DNA of 26,760 bases from Candidatus Nomurabacteria bacterium (GCA_943357975.1 CALRGS010000004.1:1-26760); one strand, 5' to 3'. Shown: positions 8,120-14,804, counted from the first letter of the stretch. Notes: generated from the letters alone by a model not told the origin. Program-made: numbers and translations.

Positions 8120-8365
8120 TCACTTCGTTTTTGCTACTAGCGACGTTCTTATCATCTCTTTTACTTTCAGAGACTCTCTACGACTAAAAACACCATCAAC
8201 TAGAACATGGACGACACTCTCCACCATCAGGTACACATTTGGTACACCTGATACTAGTTCCTTTACAACACTGCTAAGGTCACTTCCCGAACTCATGATA
8301 AGTTCGATGGGTTTTCCATCCCTGGCTATGTTTAAGAAAGCAAAACCAACAATATACTTCTTCAT
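8120..8365 (-). CDS. Small protein upstream of the isocyanide synthase
   Basis: This 81-residue protein is unrecognised. ATG 8365 (MKKYIVGFAFLN) is preferred over the longer frame from 8404, because the extension would run through the promoter region. The N-terminal half alternates hydrophobic strands with a GKPIELIMSSGSD loop; the C-terminal half (RRESLKVKEMIRTSLVAKTK) is basic and helical. It has no Cys and no signal or membrane segment. A minus-strand TAAAAT lies 8 nt before the ATG. It is the first gene of a probable unit with the synthase 110 nt downstream and is divergent from the winged-helix gene. An antisense frame at 8112-8384 is judged a shadow. Confidence 0.55.
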   Translation of the reverse strand: MKKYIVGFAFLNIARDGKPIELIMSSGSDLSSVVKELVSGVPNVYLMVESVVHVLVDGVFSRRESLKVKEMIRTSLVAKTK

Positions 8366-8436
8366 GGTTTTCAATTTTAAGTGAAAGAATATTTGTAGTG
8401 ACAATATAAATTATTCAGATATTTATCAAAAAAAGC

Positions 8437-8472
8437 TTGCCTTTTAATAGATTATTAAGTAATATGCTTAAT
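8437..8472 (+). promoter_or_regulatory. Promoter TTGCCT-17-TAATAT with an inverted repeat around the -10
   Basis: TTGCCT (8437-8442) and TAATAT (8460-8465) are 17 nt apart. The -10 lies inside a perfect inverted repeat, ATTAAG (8454-8459), 7-nt spacer, CTTAAT (8467-8472). Such a position fits a repressor operator, possibly for the winged-helix protein encoded downstream. Confidence 0.55.
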
Positions 8473-8489
8473 ATAAGACTAGAAAATAT

Positions 8490-9326
8490 ATGCTTACTGA
8501 ACCCAAAACCGTAGAAGATTTTGTTATGATCTGCCTCCAAAAAGGCCCTCTTCCCAAGGCTCAGTTGATTGAAAAGGTAATGAAATCAAGGCCAAAAACA
8601 GCTCTCCAGTCGATCTACCAAGAAATACGGAAACTCAAGACCATGGAAATTGTCGTCATCCGAAAGGATATTATCTCTCTTTCAAGCATCTGGGTGCACG
8701 ATATGATGAATTATTTCCATGCCGCCCAATCGTTCCTGGCAGACACAACGCTTCCCTATGAAAACTATCGCAATCTGAAGGAGGGCGAGAGGGTTTCTTA
8801 TACATTTCAGACCGCGGAACAGCTCGACATATTTTGGGGACATATTTTTATCCTCATTAATCAAACGGCTCCAGCGAACGAATCCACTATACTCTTCCAT
8901 CCACATGAATGGTTTTTCGTTGCGCGTCATGTGTCAGAGGAAAAGCTCTACAACGACCTTTCGAATCAGAAACGTCCGACTTACGTCATCACGAATAATC
9001 GTGAGTCACTCGATCTAGAAATCGTAAAAAAATACAAGAAGGGGTCACTGGAATGGCATTCGACAAACGACAACTTTCTTTGGAAGAAAGATGATTACTA
9101 TTGCAGTTCTTTCGGGGACATTCTCGTAGAGGGGTGGGTTGATAAAAAAACATCAGTTGAAATACATGATTACTTCAAAAGATATACATCGCTGGCTGAA
9201 TGCGATACTCAAGAACTTCATAGAATAATCACGAGGAAGGGTAAAAACAAGCTCATTATTTCGAGGAATAGAAAAAGAGTACAAAAAATACGAACATGGT
9301 TCGCAAAGTATTTCTTGATCAAGTAA
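8490..9326 (+). CDS. Winged-helix DNA-binding protein with unknown C-terminal domain
   Basis: This 278-residue protein has an N-terminal region (about 1-70) that reads as a winged helix-turn-helix: PKTVEDFVMICLQKGPLPKA, a recognition-helix-like segment SRPKTALQSIYQEIRKLKTM, then a two-strand wing MEIVVIRKDIISLS. The remainder (about 75-278) has aromatic and His-rich stretches such as LFHPHEWFFVARH and a basic C-terminus (RKGKNKLIISRNRKRVQK). I do not recognise this second domain; it could sense a ligand or carry an enzyme activity. It is divergent from the small gene and the isocyanide synthase, and its -10 sits in an inverted repeat. An autoregulated control of the locus is therefore plausible, as inference. 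Confidence 0.7.
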   Translation: MLTEPKTVEDFVMICLQKGPLPKAQLIEKVMKSRPKTALQSIYQEIRKLKTMEIVVIRKDIISLSSIWVHDMMNYFHAAQSFLADTTLPYENYRNLKEGERVSYTFQTAEQLDIFWGHIFILINQTAPANESTILFHPHEWFFVARHVSEEKLYNDLSNQKRPTYVITNNRESLDLEIVKKYKKGSLEWHSTNDNFLWKKDDYYCSSFGDILVEGWVDKKTSVEIHDYFKRYTSLAECDTQELHRIITRKGKNKLIISRNRKRVQKIRTWFAKYFLIK

Positions 9327-9331
9327 TGAAA

Positions 9332-9359
9332 AAACCCACCAGTGAAAGCGGTGGGGTTT
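9332..9359. terminator. Terminator between convergent genes
   Basis: CCCACC and GGTGGG pair across a 9-nt loop. On the minus strand the stem is followed by six T, on the plus strand by GTTTG only, so it is stronger for the gene ending at 9378 but may serve both. Confidence 0.75.
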
Positions 9360-9377
9360 GTGACAGCGATAATAATT

Positions 9378-9965
9378 TTAAGAAGGTGCCTGTAGCGACT
9401 TTTCGTAAAACTCTGTATGTGCCTGAAAAAATATTTCTTCTTCTCCGGGATTAGTGTGAGATAGAATACCAATCCAGAGATAAGGAATGGGATAATTTAT
9501 ATAAACTTGGTTTAATCTATATTGCACCAAAACATCTTTTCTTTCGAAGGCTTTGTACAGCTCATCTATTTCCTTAAAGTGTTGGTTAGGGGCCACTATC
9601 CCAAAGGATTTATCATCCCAAGCCGTTGCAATGTGTTCGGGATGACTATCCAAATCCTCATTTCCCCACCCTTTCACAGGATTAGTTCCTAGCTCAAAGG
9701 TTAGGCAGGTATGCGTTTCGCCCTTTTGGAAGAAAAAACGTTCTTTTGGAAATTTTGTCACCGTGTACATTTTTAATCCAAAGTTTTCAGGCGCAATCAT
9801 ATGGGGGACACCCAACTCATCCAGCGTAGCCCTGAGACCTATTTGATGTTCCCGTACTACAGCGAAGCCAAAATCGATTCCTAAAAAAATACCATCCCTT
9901 TCATTTGACCCATAGATAATACCTGGTGATCCAAATGGTGATCCGTTAAAAATAGTTTTCTTCAT
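9378..9965 (-). CDS. Hypothetical soluble protein
   Basis: I do not recognise this 195-residue protein. It has no signal peptide or membrane segment and is rich in aromatic residues and in Gly/Pro turns. Segments that could help a search are GSPFGSPGIIYGSNERDG at the start, LDELGVPHMIAPENFGLKMY in the middle and LDSHPEHIATAWDD further on. Two His residues in DSHPEH could be functional, but nothing proves it. It stands alone between two terminators. Its upstream region carries five tandem pentanucleotide repeats directly over the predicted promoter, so its expression might vary between cells. Confidence 0.65.
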   Translation of the reverse strand: MKKTIFNGSPFGSPGIIYGSNERDGIFLGIDFGFAVVREHQIGLRATLDELGVPHMIAPENFGLKMYTVTKFPKERFFFQKGETHTCLTFELGTNPVKGWGNEDLDSHPEHIATAWDDKSFGIVAPNQHFKEIDELYKAFERKDVLVQYRLNQVYINYPIPYLWIGILSHTNPGEEEIFFQAHTEFYEKSLQAPS

Positions 9966-9975
9966 CGTATTGTAT

Positions 9976-10000
9976 TTTAGTTTAGTTTAGTTTAGTTTAG
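9976..10000 (-). repeat. Five tandem TTTAG pentamers in the promoter of the gene at 9378-9965
   Basis: Five exact TTTAG units (CTAAA on the coding strand) end 10 nt before the start codon. On the minus strand a TTGTAA lies just upstream and a TAAACT formed by the repeat falls 17 nt after it. A later TACAAT sits 32 nt away, which would become 17 if three units were lost. Confidence 0.75.
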
Positions 10001-10044
10001 ACTACATTACAACCATTCATTGAATTTGTCAAATTAAGGAAATG

Positions 10045-10073
10045 AAAAAAGCCCCGCTCATGTAGCAAGGCTT
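10045..10073 (-). terminator. Terminator of the csoR operon
   Basis: On the minus strand a 10-bp stem with two G-U pairs (AAGCCTTGCT with AGCGGGGCTT, 5-nt loop) runs into six T. It lies 34 nt after the stop codon at 10107. Confidence 0.8.
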
Positions 10074-10106
10074 AAGAGATCCTACCGCCTTATAGGGATT
10101 CTGTTT

Positions 10107-11414
10107 TCATATCCTTGAATCAGTTATTGCTGGTAATTCATATGCTCCAGGCGGCTCTCGATAGGTAATCATCATACCAGCCCCGATGAGGAGCGCAATG
10201 ATCCAGACGATGAAAAATCCTTTCTTTTCCTTGAACAACAGCAGGTCTATGATGCGGAACGTTGCACTGATGACCATAGAGGCTCCGAACAACATATGCC
10301 ACGTCATTGAATAGATAACAGATGGAACAACGCCGAGCTGTTGGTGAAAGAAGAAGATAATTCCCGTCACCAGTACTACACTTGGGGTTACGAGTGAGAT
10401 CCAAAAAATATTCTTTCTGCTATGAATCCATTCAGCAACGCCGGCGGTCATGAAGAGTAATCCTCCAAGAAAATGCTGTCCAAACTGCGACCAGTGGGTA
10501 AGCAGATACCATACCGCTTGCGGATCATCTACGATGGCGTGGTACGTAATATCTACAACAGAAAGCGACAGTCCAAGTCCGACGAAAAGAATTGGGACAA
10601 TGTATTTTGAGAAAACTTTTTGTATTTTCCAACTTTTCCGTTCGATAATGCTCGCGATAACGACAACGAGCAAGAATACTCCAATCGCCTGATGACCCGT
10701 AACAGAAAACTTTACCCATTCAGCGGTAGGATGTATTTTAAGGGTTTCTACAAGAATTGGAGTAGTGGCTGCATACGCTAAAGGTTTTCCAATGGTCATG
10801 AGAATCATAAAAAGTGCCTCGAGCGCCATAAGGACATCCTCGATAAGCGTCACCCATGTCATCGGAACCTTGAAGACCATGCCGAGACAAGCACAAGGAA
10901 CTTCTTCCTTCTCTCGGATTTTCTGCACCACGCCGATAGTACTAACCGTCATTAGAATAAATGTGAATACGTCTCGTGCTATACCGCCGAGGTTTGCAAG
11001 ATACAAGACCGCTAGCAACAGTTCGAGAAATGGGTAGACGAAAGCATAAACGCGGGAGCGTTTCGCAACAACATCATACGTGCCGTAGGCGTCTGCAAAT
11101 GCTTGTATGTTGAATATCTTGAACAGGCTGAAGATGAGAAAGAATGAGCCCATCATCATCCGCATTGAAAATGGAGCATCGAGTTGTCCATGGATGATGG
11201 AGGTGATGATTGTAAAAAGAATAATGGATGAAAAGATTACGATAAGAGGTAGGAATTTTTTCAATCCCGTAGCAGAAGAAGGTGCTGTTCCTATTCGTGT
11301 AGCTTCTACAGGTGCGTGATGATCACAATAGTAATGAACAAGGCCAGATCCATCGGCTTTGAGGAACGTTGCATCCATGGAACATTTTTCGCAAGTGTGA
11401 TTAATTTTGTTCAT
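10107..11414 (-). CDS. Zinc-ribbon / MauE-DoxX-like polytopic membrane protein
   Basis: This 435-residue protein starts with a small metal-binding module (CEKCSMDA near residue 9, then YYCDHHAP), resembling a zinc ribbon. A first membrane block of four to five helices follows, including MRMMMGSFFLIFSLFKIFN and EVPCACLGMVFKVPMTWVTL. The CxC-LG motif and the helix layout are those of MauE/DoxX-type redox membrane proteins, which help form or reduce disulfides or handle metals. A second hydrophobic block (about 240-420) has several in-membrane His residues, such as VDITYHAIV and FGQHFLGG. It overlaps the preceding gene by 14 nt and is the last gene of the csoR operon, so it is probably induced by copper. 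A role in copper or thiol handling at the membrane is inference. Confidence 0.72.
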   Translation of the reverse strand: MNKINHTCEKCSMDATFLKADGSGLVHYYCDHHAPVEATRIGTAPSSATGLKKFLPLIVIFSSIILFTIITSIIHGQLDAPFSMRMMMGSFFLIFSLFKIFNIQAFADAYGTYDVVAKRSRVYAFVYPFLELLLAVLYLANLGGIARDVFTFILMTVSTIGVVQKIREKEEVPCACLGMVFKVPMTWVTLIEDVLMALEALFMILMTIGKPLAYAATTPILVETLKIHPTAEWVKFSVTGHQAIGVFLLVVVIASIIERKSWKIQKVFSKYIVPILFVGLGLSLSVVDITYHAIVDDPQAVWYLLTHWSQFGQHFLGGLLFMTAGVAEWIHSRKNIFWISLVTPSVVLVTGIIFFFHQQLGVVPSVIYSMTWHMLFGASMVISATFRIIDLLLFKEKKGFFIVWIIALLIGAGMMITYREPPGAYELPAITDSRI

Positions 11415-11901
11415 AATATTTTGATCTATAGATTAAAATTAATAACCAAATTATAACGATCGCCCATAATCCAATCCATACTGCAGGGGTTCCCCAGTAA
11501 ATTCCAAACGGGAGCGTATAAGATGATACCGGAAACAAAAATGGAGTAGGGAAGAAATTGGGTGTATGGAAGGGTATGTCCATCAAAATATGAAACCCCC
11601 ATCCAAGCATTGGCAAGTACCATTTTTTCAGCAAGAGAGACAGTATCAAAAATACGGCTCCAAAGATTACGAGGCTGTGGGTAAATGGATACACAAGTGC
11701 CGAAAGATCAGTTCCGTTTACCAGCGCATGATGGTCGAGAGATCCTAAAAAGATTGCGACGAGCAAAGGGGCGCCAAATGCCAGAAGGTCGGGCATGATG
11801 CCCCACCAGAAAGCCTCAAGAATCTTTTTCCATTTTTGCTTATCCTTGCGCAGTGTTTTTTGCAGTGCAATATTGTAGATGCCGTGAGCAAATATATCCA
11901 T
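11401..11901 (-). CDS. YdjM/DUF457-like membrane protein
   Basis: This 166-residue protein has four to five transmembrane helices and conserved polar residues typical of the YdjM/DUF457 family of membrane-bound putative metal-dependent hydrolases: DIFAHGIYN at the start, GIMPDLLAFGAP (about 34-45), FTHSLVIF in the middle and GWGFHILMDIPFHTPNFFPT towards the end. These His and Asp residues could bind a metal within the membrane. The start codon comes one nt after the csoR stop and the end overlaps the next start by 14 nt, so the three genes are translationally close. Its presence in a CsoR-controlled operon suggests a copper-stress function; its substrate is unknown. Confidence 0.7.
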   Translation of the reverse strand: MDIFAHGIYNIALQKTLRKDKQKWKKILEAFWWGIMPDLLAFGAPLLVAIFLGSLDHHALVNGTDLSALVYPFTHSLVIFGAVFLILSLLLKKWYLPMLGWGFHILMDIPFHTPNFFPTPFLFPVSSYTLPFGIYWGTPAVWIGLWAIVIIWLLILIYRSKYYEQN

Positions 11902-11902
11902 A

Positions 11903-12175
11903 TTATTTGCGCTTGAGGCGATACACTTTTAATATCTCAACCTTTGCTTTTTCTGCTGCACCTTTTTTCATTTGACCTACTACACACGTACATAAATGAT
12001 GCTCCATGAGAGCATCCTCAATCCCTGACAGTGCTTGTTTCACTGCCGAGGTTTGGGTAATAATGTTAATGCAATAAACACCTCCATTCACCATCTCTTG
12101 GAGTCCCCTTATTTGTCCTTCAATAATTTTAAGTCGCTTTATAATCTTTTCTTTATTATGGGTATGATGTTCCAT
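11903..12175 (-). CDS. csoR: CsoR-family copper-sensing repressor
   Basis: This 90-residue all-helical protein matches the CsoR/RcnR/FrmR family: KIIKRLKIIEGQIRGLQEMV (about 10-29), YCINIITQTSAVKQAL, then EDALMEHHLCTCV. Cys35, His60 and Cys64 have the spacing of the copper(I) ligands of CsoR (Cys36, His61, Cys65 in Mycobacterium tuberculosis); RcnR-type sensors would have His at the last position. The N-terminal MEHHTH is His-rich. The operator directly upstream is a C-tract/G-tract dyad of CsoR type placed between -35 and -10, so copper binding should release repression of its own operon. The ATG lies 7 nt after the -10, predicting a leaderless message. Copper rather than another metal is inferred from ligands and operator. 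Confidence 0.88.
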   Translation of the reverse strand: MEHHTHNKEKIIKRLKIIEGQIRGLQEMVNGGVYCINIITQTSAVKQALSGIEDALMEHHLCTCVVGQMKKGAAEKAKVEILKVYRLKRK

Positions 12176-12182
12176 ACGCTCT

Positions 12183-12210
12183 AGTATATACCCCCTAGGG
12201 GTACTGTCAA
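12183..12210 (-). promoter_or_regulatory. csoR promoter with CsoR-type operator
   Basis: Minus strand TTGACA (12205-12210) and TATACT (12183-12188) are 16 nt apart. The spacer holds TACCCC-CTA-GGGGTA (12189-12203), the dyad typical of CsoR boxes. Bound repressor would cover both promoter elements. The start codon follows the -10 by 7 nt. Confidence 0.88.
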
Positions 12211-12267
12211 GAAATTATAAAACTGCGAGCTCCCCCGGCAGGGATCGAACCTGCGACCAAACGATTA

Positions 12268-12860
12268 CATTTAATTCATCATTACTGATGGCATGGACTA
12301 TATCATCTTCATGATACTAATTCGCATTAGTATTTTAGAAGTGAGGCGCTTCCCGCGAAAGACGAATCTTTCGAAGTACTCCCCGAAGGGATAGTCTCTG
12401 AACCTTTCCTTTGACTCGCCAAAAGCGATCTCAGGACTTGGCTGCTGATTACCCTCCCTCGAATTCCTCGGGATAGGGCTTCCAGCAATTCACCTCATTT
12501 TCGACCTAGATTTTTCTAGGAAGCTGCGTAATGCCTTCGTGTACTTCCATATGACAATTGGCGCAAAGTAGGATACATTTATCGATTTCTTCTTGGAGCT
12601 TAGCCCAAGATCGAGTGAGTCCTTTGGCAGAGATTGTAAAATCTTTTTTCTTAGGATTCAGGTGATGAAAACTCAAGGCACGCGAACATTTTTTATATCC
12701 GCATATTTGACATTTTCCTCCTTTGTAATCCCGAGCCATTGTTCGCAATTTCTTGCGACGCTTCTTTACTGCCTCTCGCATATAAACGGCACGATCAGCA
12801 TAGGTTCTAGTTTCTTTGCGTGGCATATACGATTGTAGTATACCACAAGAACTATTGTCC
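12268..12860 (-). other. Group I intron inside tRNA-Asn
   Basis: The 5' exon ends in T and the intron ends in G, as group I introns do. Conserved core pieces appear in order on the minus strand: AATCAGCAGCCAAG (P/Q, 12437-12450), GTTCAGAGACTA (R, 12392-12403) and GATATAGTCC (S, 12295-12304). The 5' half encodes an HNH endonuclease, leaving the catalytic core in the last roughly 240 nt. Self-splicing is expected from the family but untested. I could not securely pair P1. Confidence 0.85.
12506..12826 (-). CDS. Intron-encoded HNH homing endonuclease
   Basis: This 106-residue protein starts at ATG 12826; a GTG at 12862 would overlap the splice site. A basic N-terminal stretch (KKRRKKLRTMARDYKGGK) precedes the HNH core: CQICGYKK (Cys39, Cys42), LSFHHLNP (His54, His55) and ILLCANCHMEVHEG (Cys88, Cys91, with Asn90, His92 and His96). 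The four Cys residues form the zinc site and the His/Asn residues the nuclease site. The gene lies entirely in the intron on the same strand, which is the normal place for a homing endonuclease that cuts intronless tRNA-Asn alleles and spreads the intron. The short length is common for free-standing HNH modules. No promoter or ribosome site is visible; it may be read from the tRNA precursor. Confidence 0.82.
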   Translation of the reverse strand: MPRKETRTYADRAVYMREAVKKRRKKLRTMARDYKGGKCQICGYKKCSRALSFHHLNPKKKDFTISAKGLTRSWAKLQEEIDKCILLCANCHMEVHEGITQLPRKI

Positions 12861-12927
12861 ACAGTCGTTTGCTCTACCGCTGAGCTACAGGGGAATGTTT
12901 TACGCCCTTGAATGTTTTTCTAGGATA

Positions 12928-12962
12928 CGTGCCCACCTCAACTGAAAGCTTTGATGGGCACG
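12928..12962 (-). other. Unexplained hairpin upstream of tRNA-Asn
   Basis: CGTGCCCA (12928-12935) pairs with TGGGCACG (12955-12962). On the minus strand four further pairs (TCAA with TTGA) form after a GG bulge, leaving a 9-nt loop. No T run follows, so it is not a standard terminator. It may belong to the tRNA leader or bind a protein. Confidence 0.45.
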
Positions 12963-12984
12963 CGCAGTGTATCAAAAAACAAAA

Positions 12985-13013
12985 AAAGTGGCAAGGCTTA
13001 CCCTTACCACTTT
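12985..13013 (-). terminator. Terminator of the small secreted-protein gene
   Basis: An 11-bp stem with one mismatch (AAAGTGG-AAGG with CCTT-CCACTTT) is followed on the minus strand by seven T. It lies 36 nt after the stop codon of the gene at 13049-13642. Confidence 0.8.
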
Positions 13014-13048
13014 AACCCGTTAGCCACCCACTGGGCACTAACCAAAAC

Positions 13049-13642
13049 CTACTCCAATACCCACTGCTCGTTGCTGATAACTTCTGTTTTGTAAAAAGCC
13101 TGTCCGTTTGCATCTGTTTCCACAAATACGTTAATTGTAGTAGGCACCACCTTTTTAACCCAATGCAGTGTCCGTGTATAAACTTGCGTAGTAGACGTAG
13201 TAACGGTAGTACTTGTTTGGGTCGCAGGAGATACTGCAGCTGAAGTGTTTACTCGATTCATTGCAAGGTTTGGATCACTATAATCAATATCGCCAATAGT
13301 TATATTGTTGGTACTGATATAGTTGTCGCGAACATGCTTTGGTGTTGTATACGTGTACTCCTGATTATAACCAATAGCATTCACCGGAAAGGAGATGTTG
13401 CCACCACCCCATGGAGTATTCACTGAAATATTCACACCGTTGTTATTGAAAGAAAATCCGTTGTAATTGTACAGATACGATGTTTGGTAGTTATTCCGAT
13501 GAGCGTTATTGAAGCCATAACCTCCCCACGTAGTACGCAGGTTATTGTTACCACTCCAACAAAAATTATTGACTGCGCCCAACTGGGCACAAACCGAAAG
13601 GGCTGCAAGTACGAAACCTGCGCATATAATGAGCTTTTTCAT
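13049..13642 (-). CDS. Small secreted Asn/Tyr/Thr-rich protein
   Basis: This 197-residue protein is unrecognised. ATG 13642 gives MKKLIICAGFVLAALSVCAQ, a clear signal peptide with a possible Cys at the cleavage region; the longer open frame to 13801 would put this signal 53 residues inside and cross the promoter. The mature part is rich in Asn, Gly, Tyr and Trp (WGGYGFNNAHRNNYQTSY), then in Thr/Val (TSTTVTTSTTQVYTRT), ending in a short beta-like region. The composition resembles secreted repeat or matrix proteins. It has its own promoter (13661-13689) and terminator. Function unknown; surface or extracellular location is inferred. Confidence 0.7.
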   Translation of the reverse strand: MKKLIICAGFVLAALSVCAQLGAVNNFCWSGNNNLRTTWGGYGFNNAHRNNYQTSYLYNYNGFSFNNNGVNISVNTPWGGGNISFPVNAIGYNQEYTYTTPKHVRDNYISTNNITIGDIDYSDPNLAMNRVNTSAAVSPATQTSTTVTTSTTQVYTRTLHWVKKVVPTTINVFVETDANGQAFYKTEVISNEQWVLE

Positions 13643-13660
13643 AGTCTTTGTTTTTCTTTT

Positions 13661-13689
13661 ACTATGCGCCCAACCCGGATAAATGTCAA
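13661..13689 (-). promoter_or_regulatory. Promoter TTGACA-17-CATAGT
   Basis: Minus strand TTGACA (13684-13689) and CATAGT (13661-13666) have a 17-nt spacer. The predicted leader is about 12 nt long, A-rich and without a Shine-Dalgarno. Confidence 0.65.
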
Positions 13690-13699
13690 CTGTCCCAAC

Positions 13700-13718
13700 A
13701 AAAAAACCGCTTACGCGG
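13700..13718 (-). terminator. Terminator overlapping the stop codon of the gene at 13711
   Basis: CCGC (13707-13710) pairs with GCGG (13715-13718) over a 4-nt loop, and seven T follow on the minus strand. The loop contains the stop codon. Confidence 0.7.
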
Positions 13719-14769
13719 ACTTTTCTGGATGAGTTACTACATAGCGACGCGCCATGACAATAATCACCGTGATCAAGATAATAATTGCAATCCATCCCCA
13801 AAGGGTTTGTGGAAAGAATCCAGCTCCGAATACCGATGCTCCCAGGACACTCTTTGAGCCTCCATGATAACTATCACGATCTGATGCTGAAATGGTCCCG
13901 CCTTCGTAGAAGAGGGTTGCTGTTGTTTTTACTTCAGTTGTTCCGTCTCCGATAGCACGAGCAGTAAAGGTTACTGTTTTCAATGCCCCAGGGGCTACAC
14001 GTCCTGCGATATACGAAACGGTGTTGTCGCGCTCATTGTAATCCATATCGAATGAACTTCGTACGAATTCATATTGCTCGGGAAGCTGAATAACCAACTC
14101 GGCATTTTGAAGACTCTTACTATTTGTATTTTGATACTTTACAGTAAAAGTAACTGAGTCGTTTATATTTGTTCGAGCTTGTTCATCACTGATCGAGATT
14201 GCAACACCGTTTTTGTGAGTTGCACCACCCGTCATCACTGTGTTTTTTGCGGCATCAATAACTTTTGTAGTAACGGGTTTTGTAATATTAGGAATAGTAA
14301 CTACCGTACTGTTTGAACCATTAGTTCCAGGAGTTGTACCGAGAGTATAGACCGTTTTCACTTGGCCATACGTTGTGAACGCTTTCGCAGGAGTTCGATA
14401 AGTACCTCCGTTGTACTTCATCACTACTTGATAAGAATACTGCGTACTTGGGTCAAGGTGATACAAAGTAAAGGTATTATTTTGAGTTCCTGGCTCTTGC
14501 TTGTTATAAGGAGAGATCATAACCACACTGGTTGTCGTATTCATGTATTCAACATACAAAACAGGCAGTTCACTATAGGTATAAACAGCACCAGCTGAAT
14601 TAAATGATGTCATGACGGTTGCTTGATATTGCTGAACATCACTCACTCCGTTAGAGGTAAATACGGGCATACCAGATGCAGCCATAGCTAATACTGGTGT
14701 TGCAAGAATCACAACGACCATAAGCGCTATTGAATTAATGAATTCTTTTAGAGTATTTTTTAGAGTCAT
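13711..14769 (-). CDS. Membrane-anchored surface protein with DUF11-like domain
   Basis: This 352-residue protein starts at ATG 14769, 6 nt after a -10 box. A signal peptide (about 1-31, ending MAA) leads into a fibronectin-like region that includes YHLDPSTQYSYQVVMKYNGG (about 103-122), a Thr/Pro/Val linker, and a DUF11-type domain (about 190-300) with DSVTFTVKYQNTNSKSLQNA and VIQLPEQYEFV, typical of conserved-repeat surface domains. A C-terminal helix LWGWIAIIILITVIIVMARR (about 324-343) followed by a short basic tail anchors it in the membrane. This layout (signal, Ig-like domains, stop-transfer) is a common surface display plan in CPR bacteria. The terminator overlaps its stop codon. Ligand unknown. 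Confidence 0.8.
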   Translation of the reverse strand: MTLKNTLKEFINSIALMVVVILATPVLAMAASGMPVFTSNGVSDVQQYQATVMTSFNSAGAVYTYSELPVLYVEYMNTTTSVVMISPYNKQEPGTQNNTFTLYHLDPSTQYSYQVVMKYNGGTYRTPAKAFTTYGQVKTVYTLGTTPGTNGSNSTVVTIPNITKPVTTKVIDAAKNTVMTGGATHKNGVAISISDEQARTNINDSVTFTVKYQNTNSKSLQNAELVIQLPEQYEFVRSSFDMDYNERDNTVSYIAGRVAPGALKTVTFTARAIGDGTTEVKTTATLFYEGGTISASDRDSYHGGSKSVLGASVFGAGFFPQTLWGWIAIIILITVIIVMARRYVVTHPEKSA

Positions 14770-14775
14770 ACCACT

Positions 14776-14804
14776 ATATTAGCATATATAAGGTTATTTG
14801 TCAA
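14776..14804 (-). promoter_or_regulatory. Promoter TTGACA-17-TAATAT inside the end of truB
   Basis: Minus strand TTGACA (14799-14804) lies in the last codons of truB, with a 17-nt spacer ending in TGC before TAATAT (14776-14781). The start codon at 14769 follows 6 nt later, so the message should be leaderless. Confidence 0.78.

Larger units (their letters stand above)
12230..12894 (-). tRNA. tRNA-Asn(GUU) split by a group I intron
   Basis: The minus strand carries two exons, 12894-12861 and 12267-12230. Joined, they give a full cloverleaf: acceptor TCCCCTG with CGGGGGA, D stem GCTC/GAGC, anticodon stem AACGA/TCGTT with loop CTGTTAA (anticodon GTT), 5-nt variable region, T stem GCAGG/CCTGC with loop TTCGATC, discriminator G. 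The U1-A72 pair and discriminator G agree with bacterial tRNA-Asn. CCA is not encoded. The 593-nt intron lies between the second and third anticodon bases, and this is the only join that gives a normal 7-nt loop. Confidence 0.9.

Noticed and set aside
8112..8384. Plus-strand open frame of 90 codons opposite the 81-residue gene.
   Set aside because: Ser/Thr/Phe-rich composition without a promoter. The minus-strand frame has a typical start and fits the divergent gene layout.
13643..13801. 53-codon extension of the small secreted protein.
   Set aside because: It crosses the TTGACA-17-CATAGT promoter and would bury a clear signal peptide.
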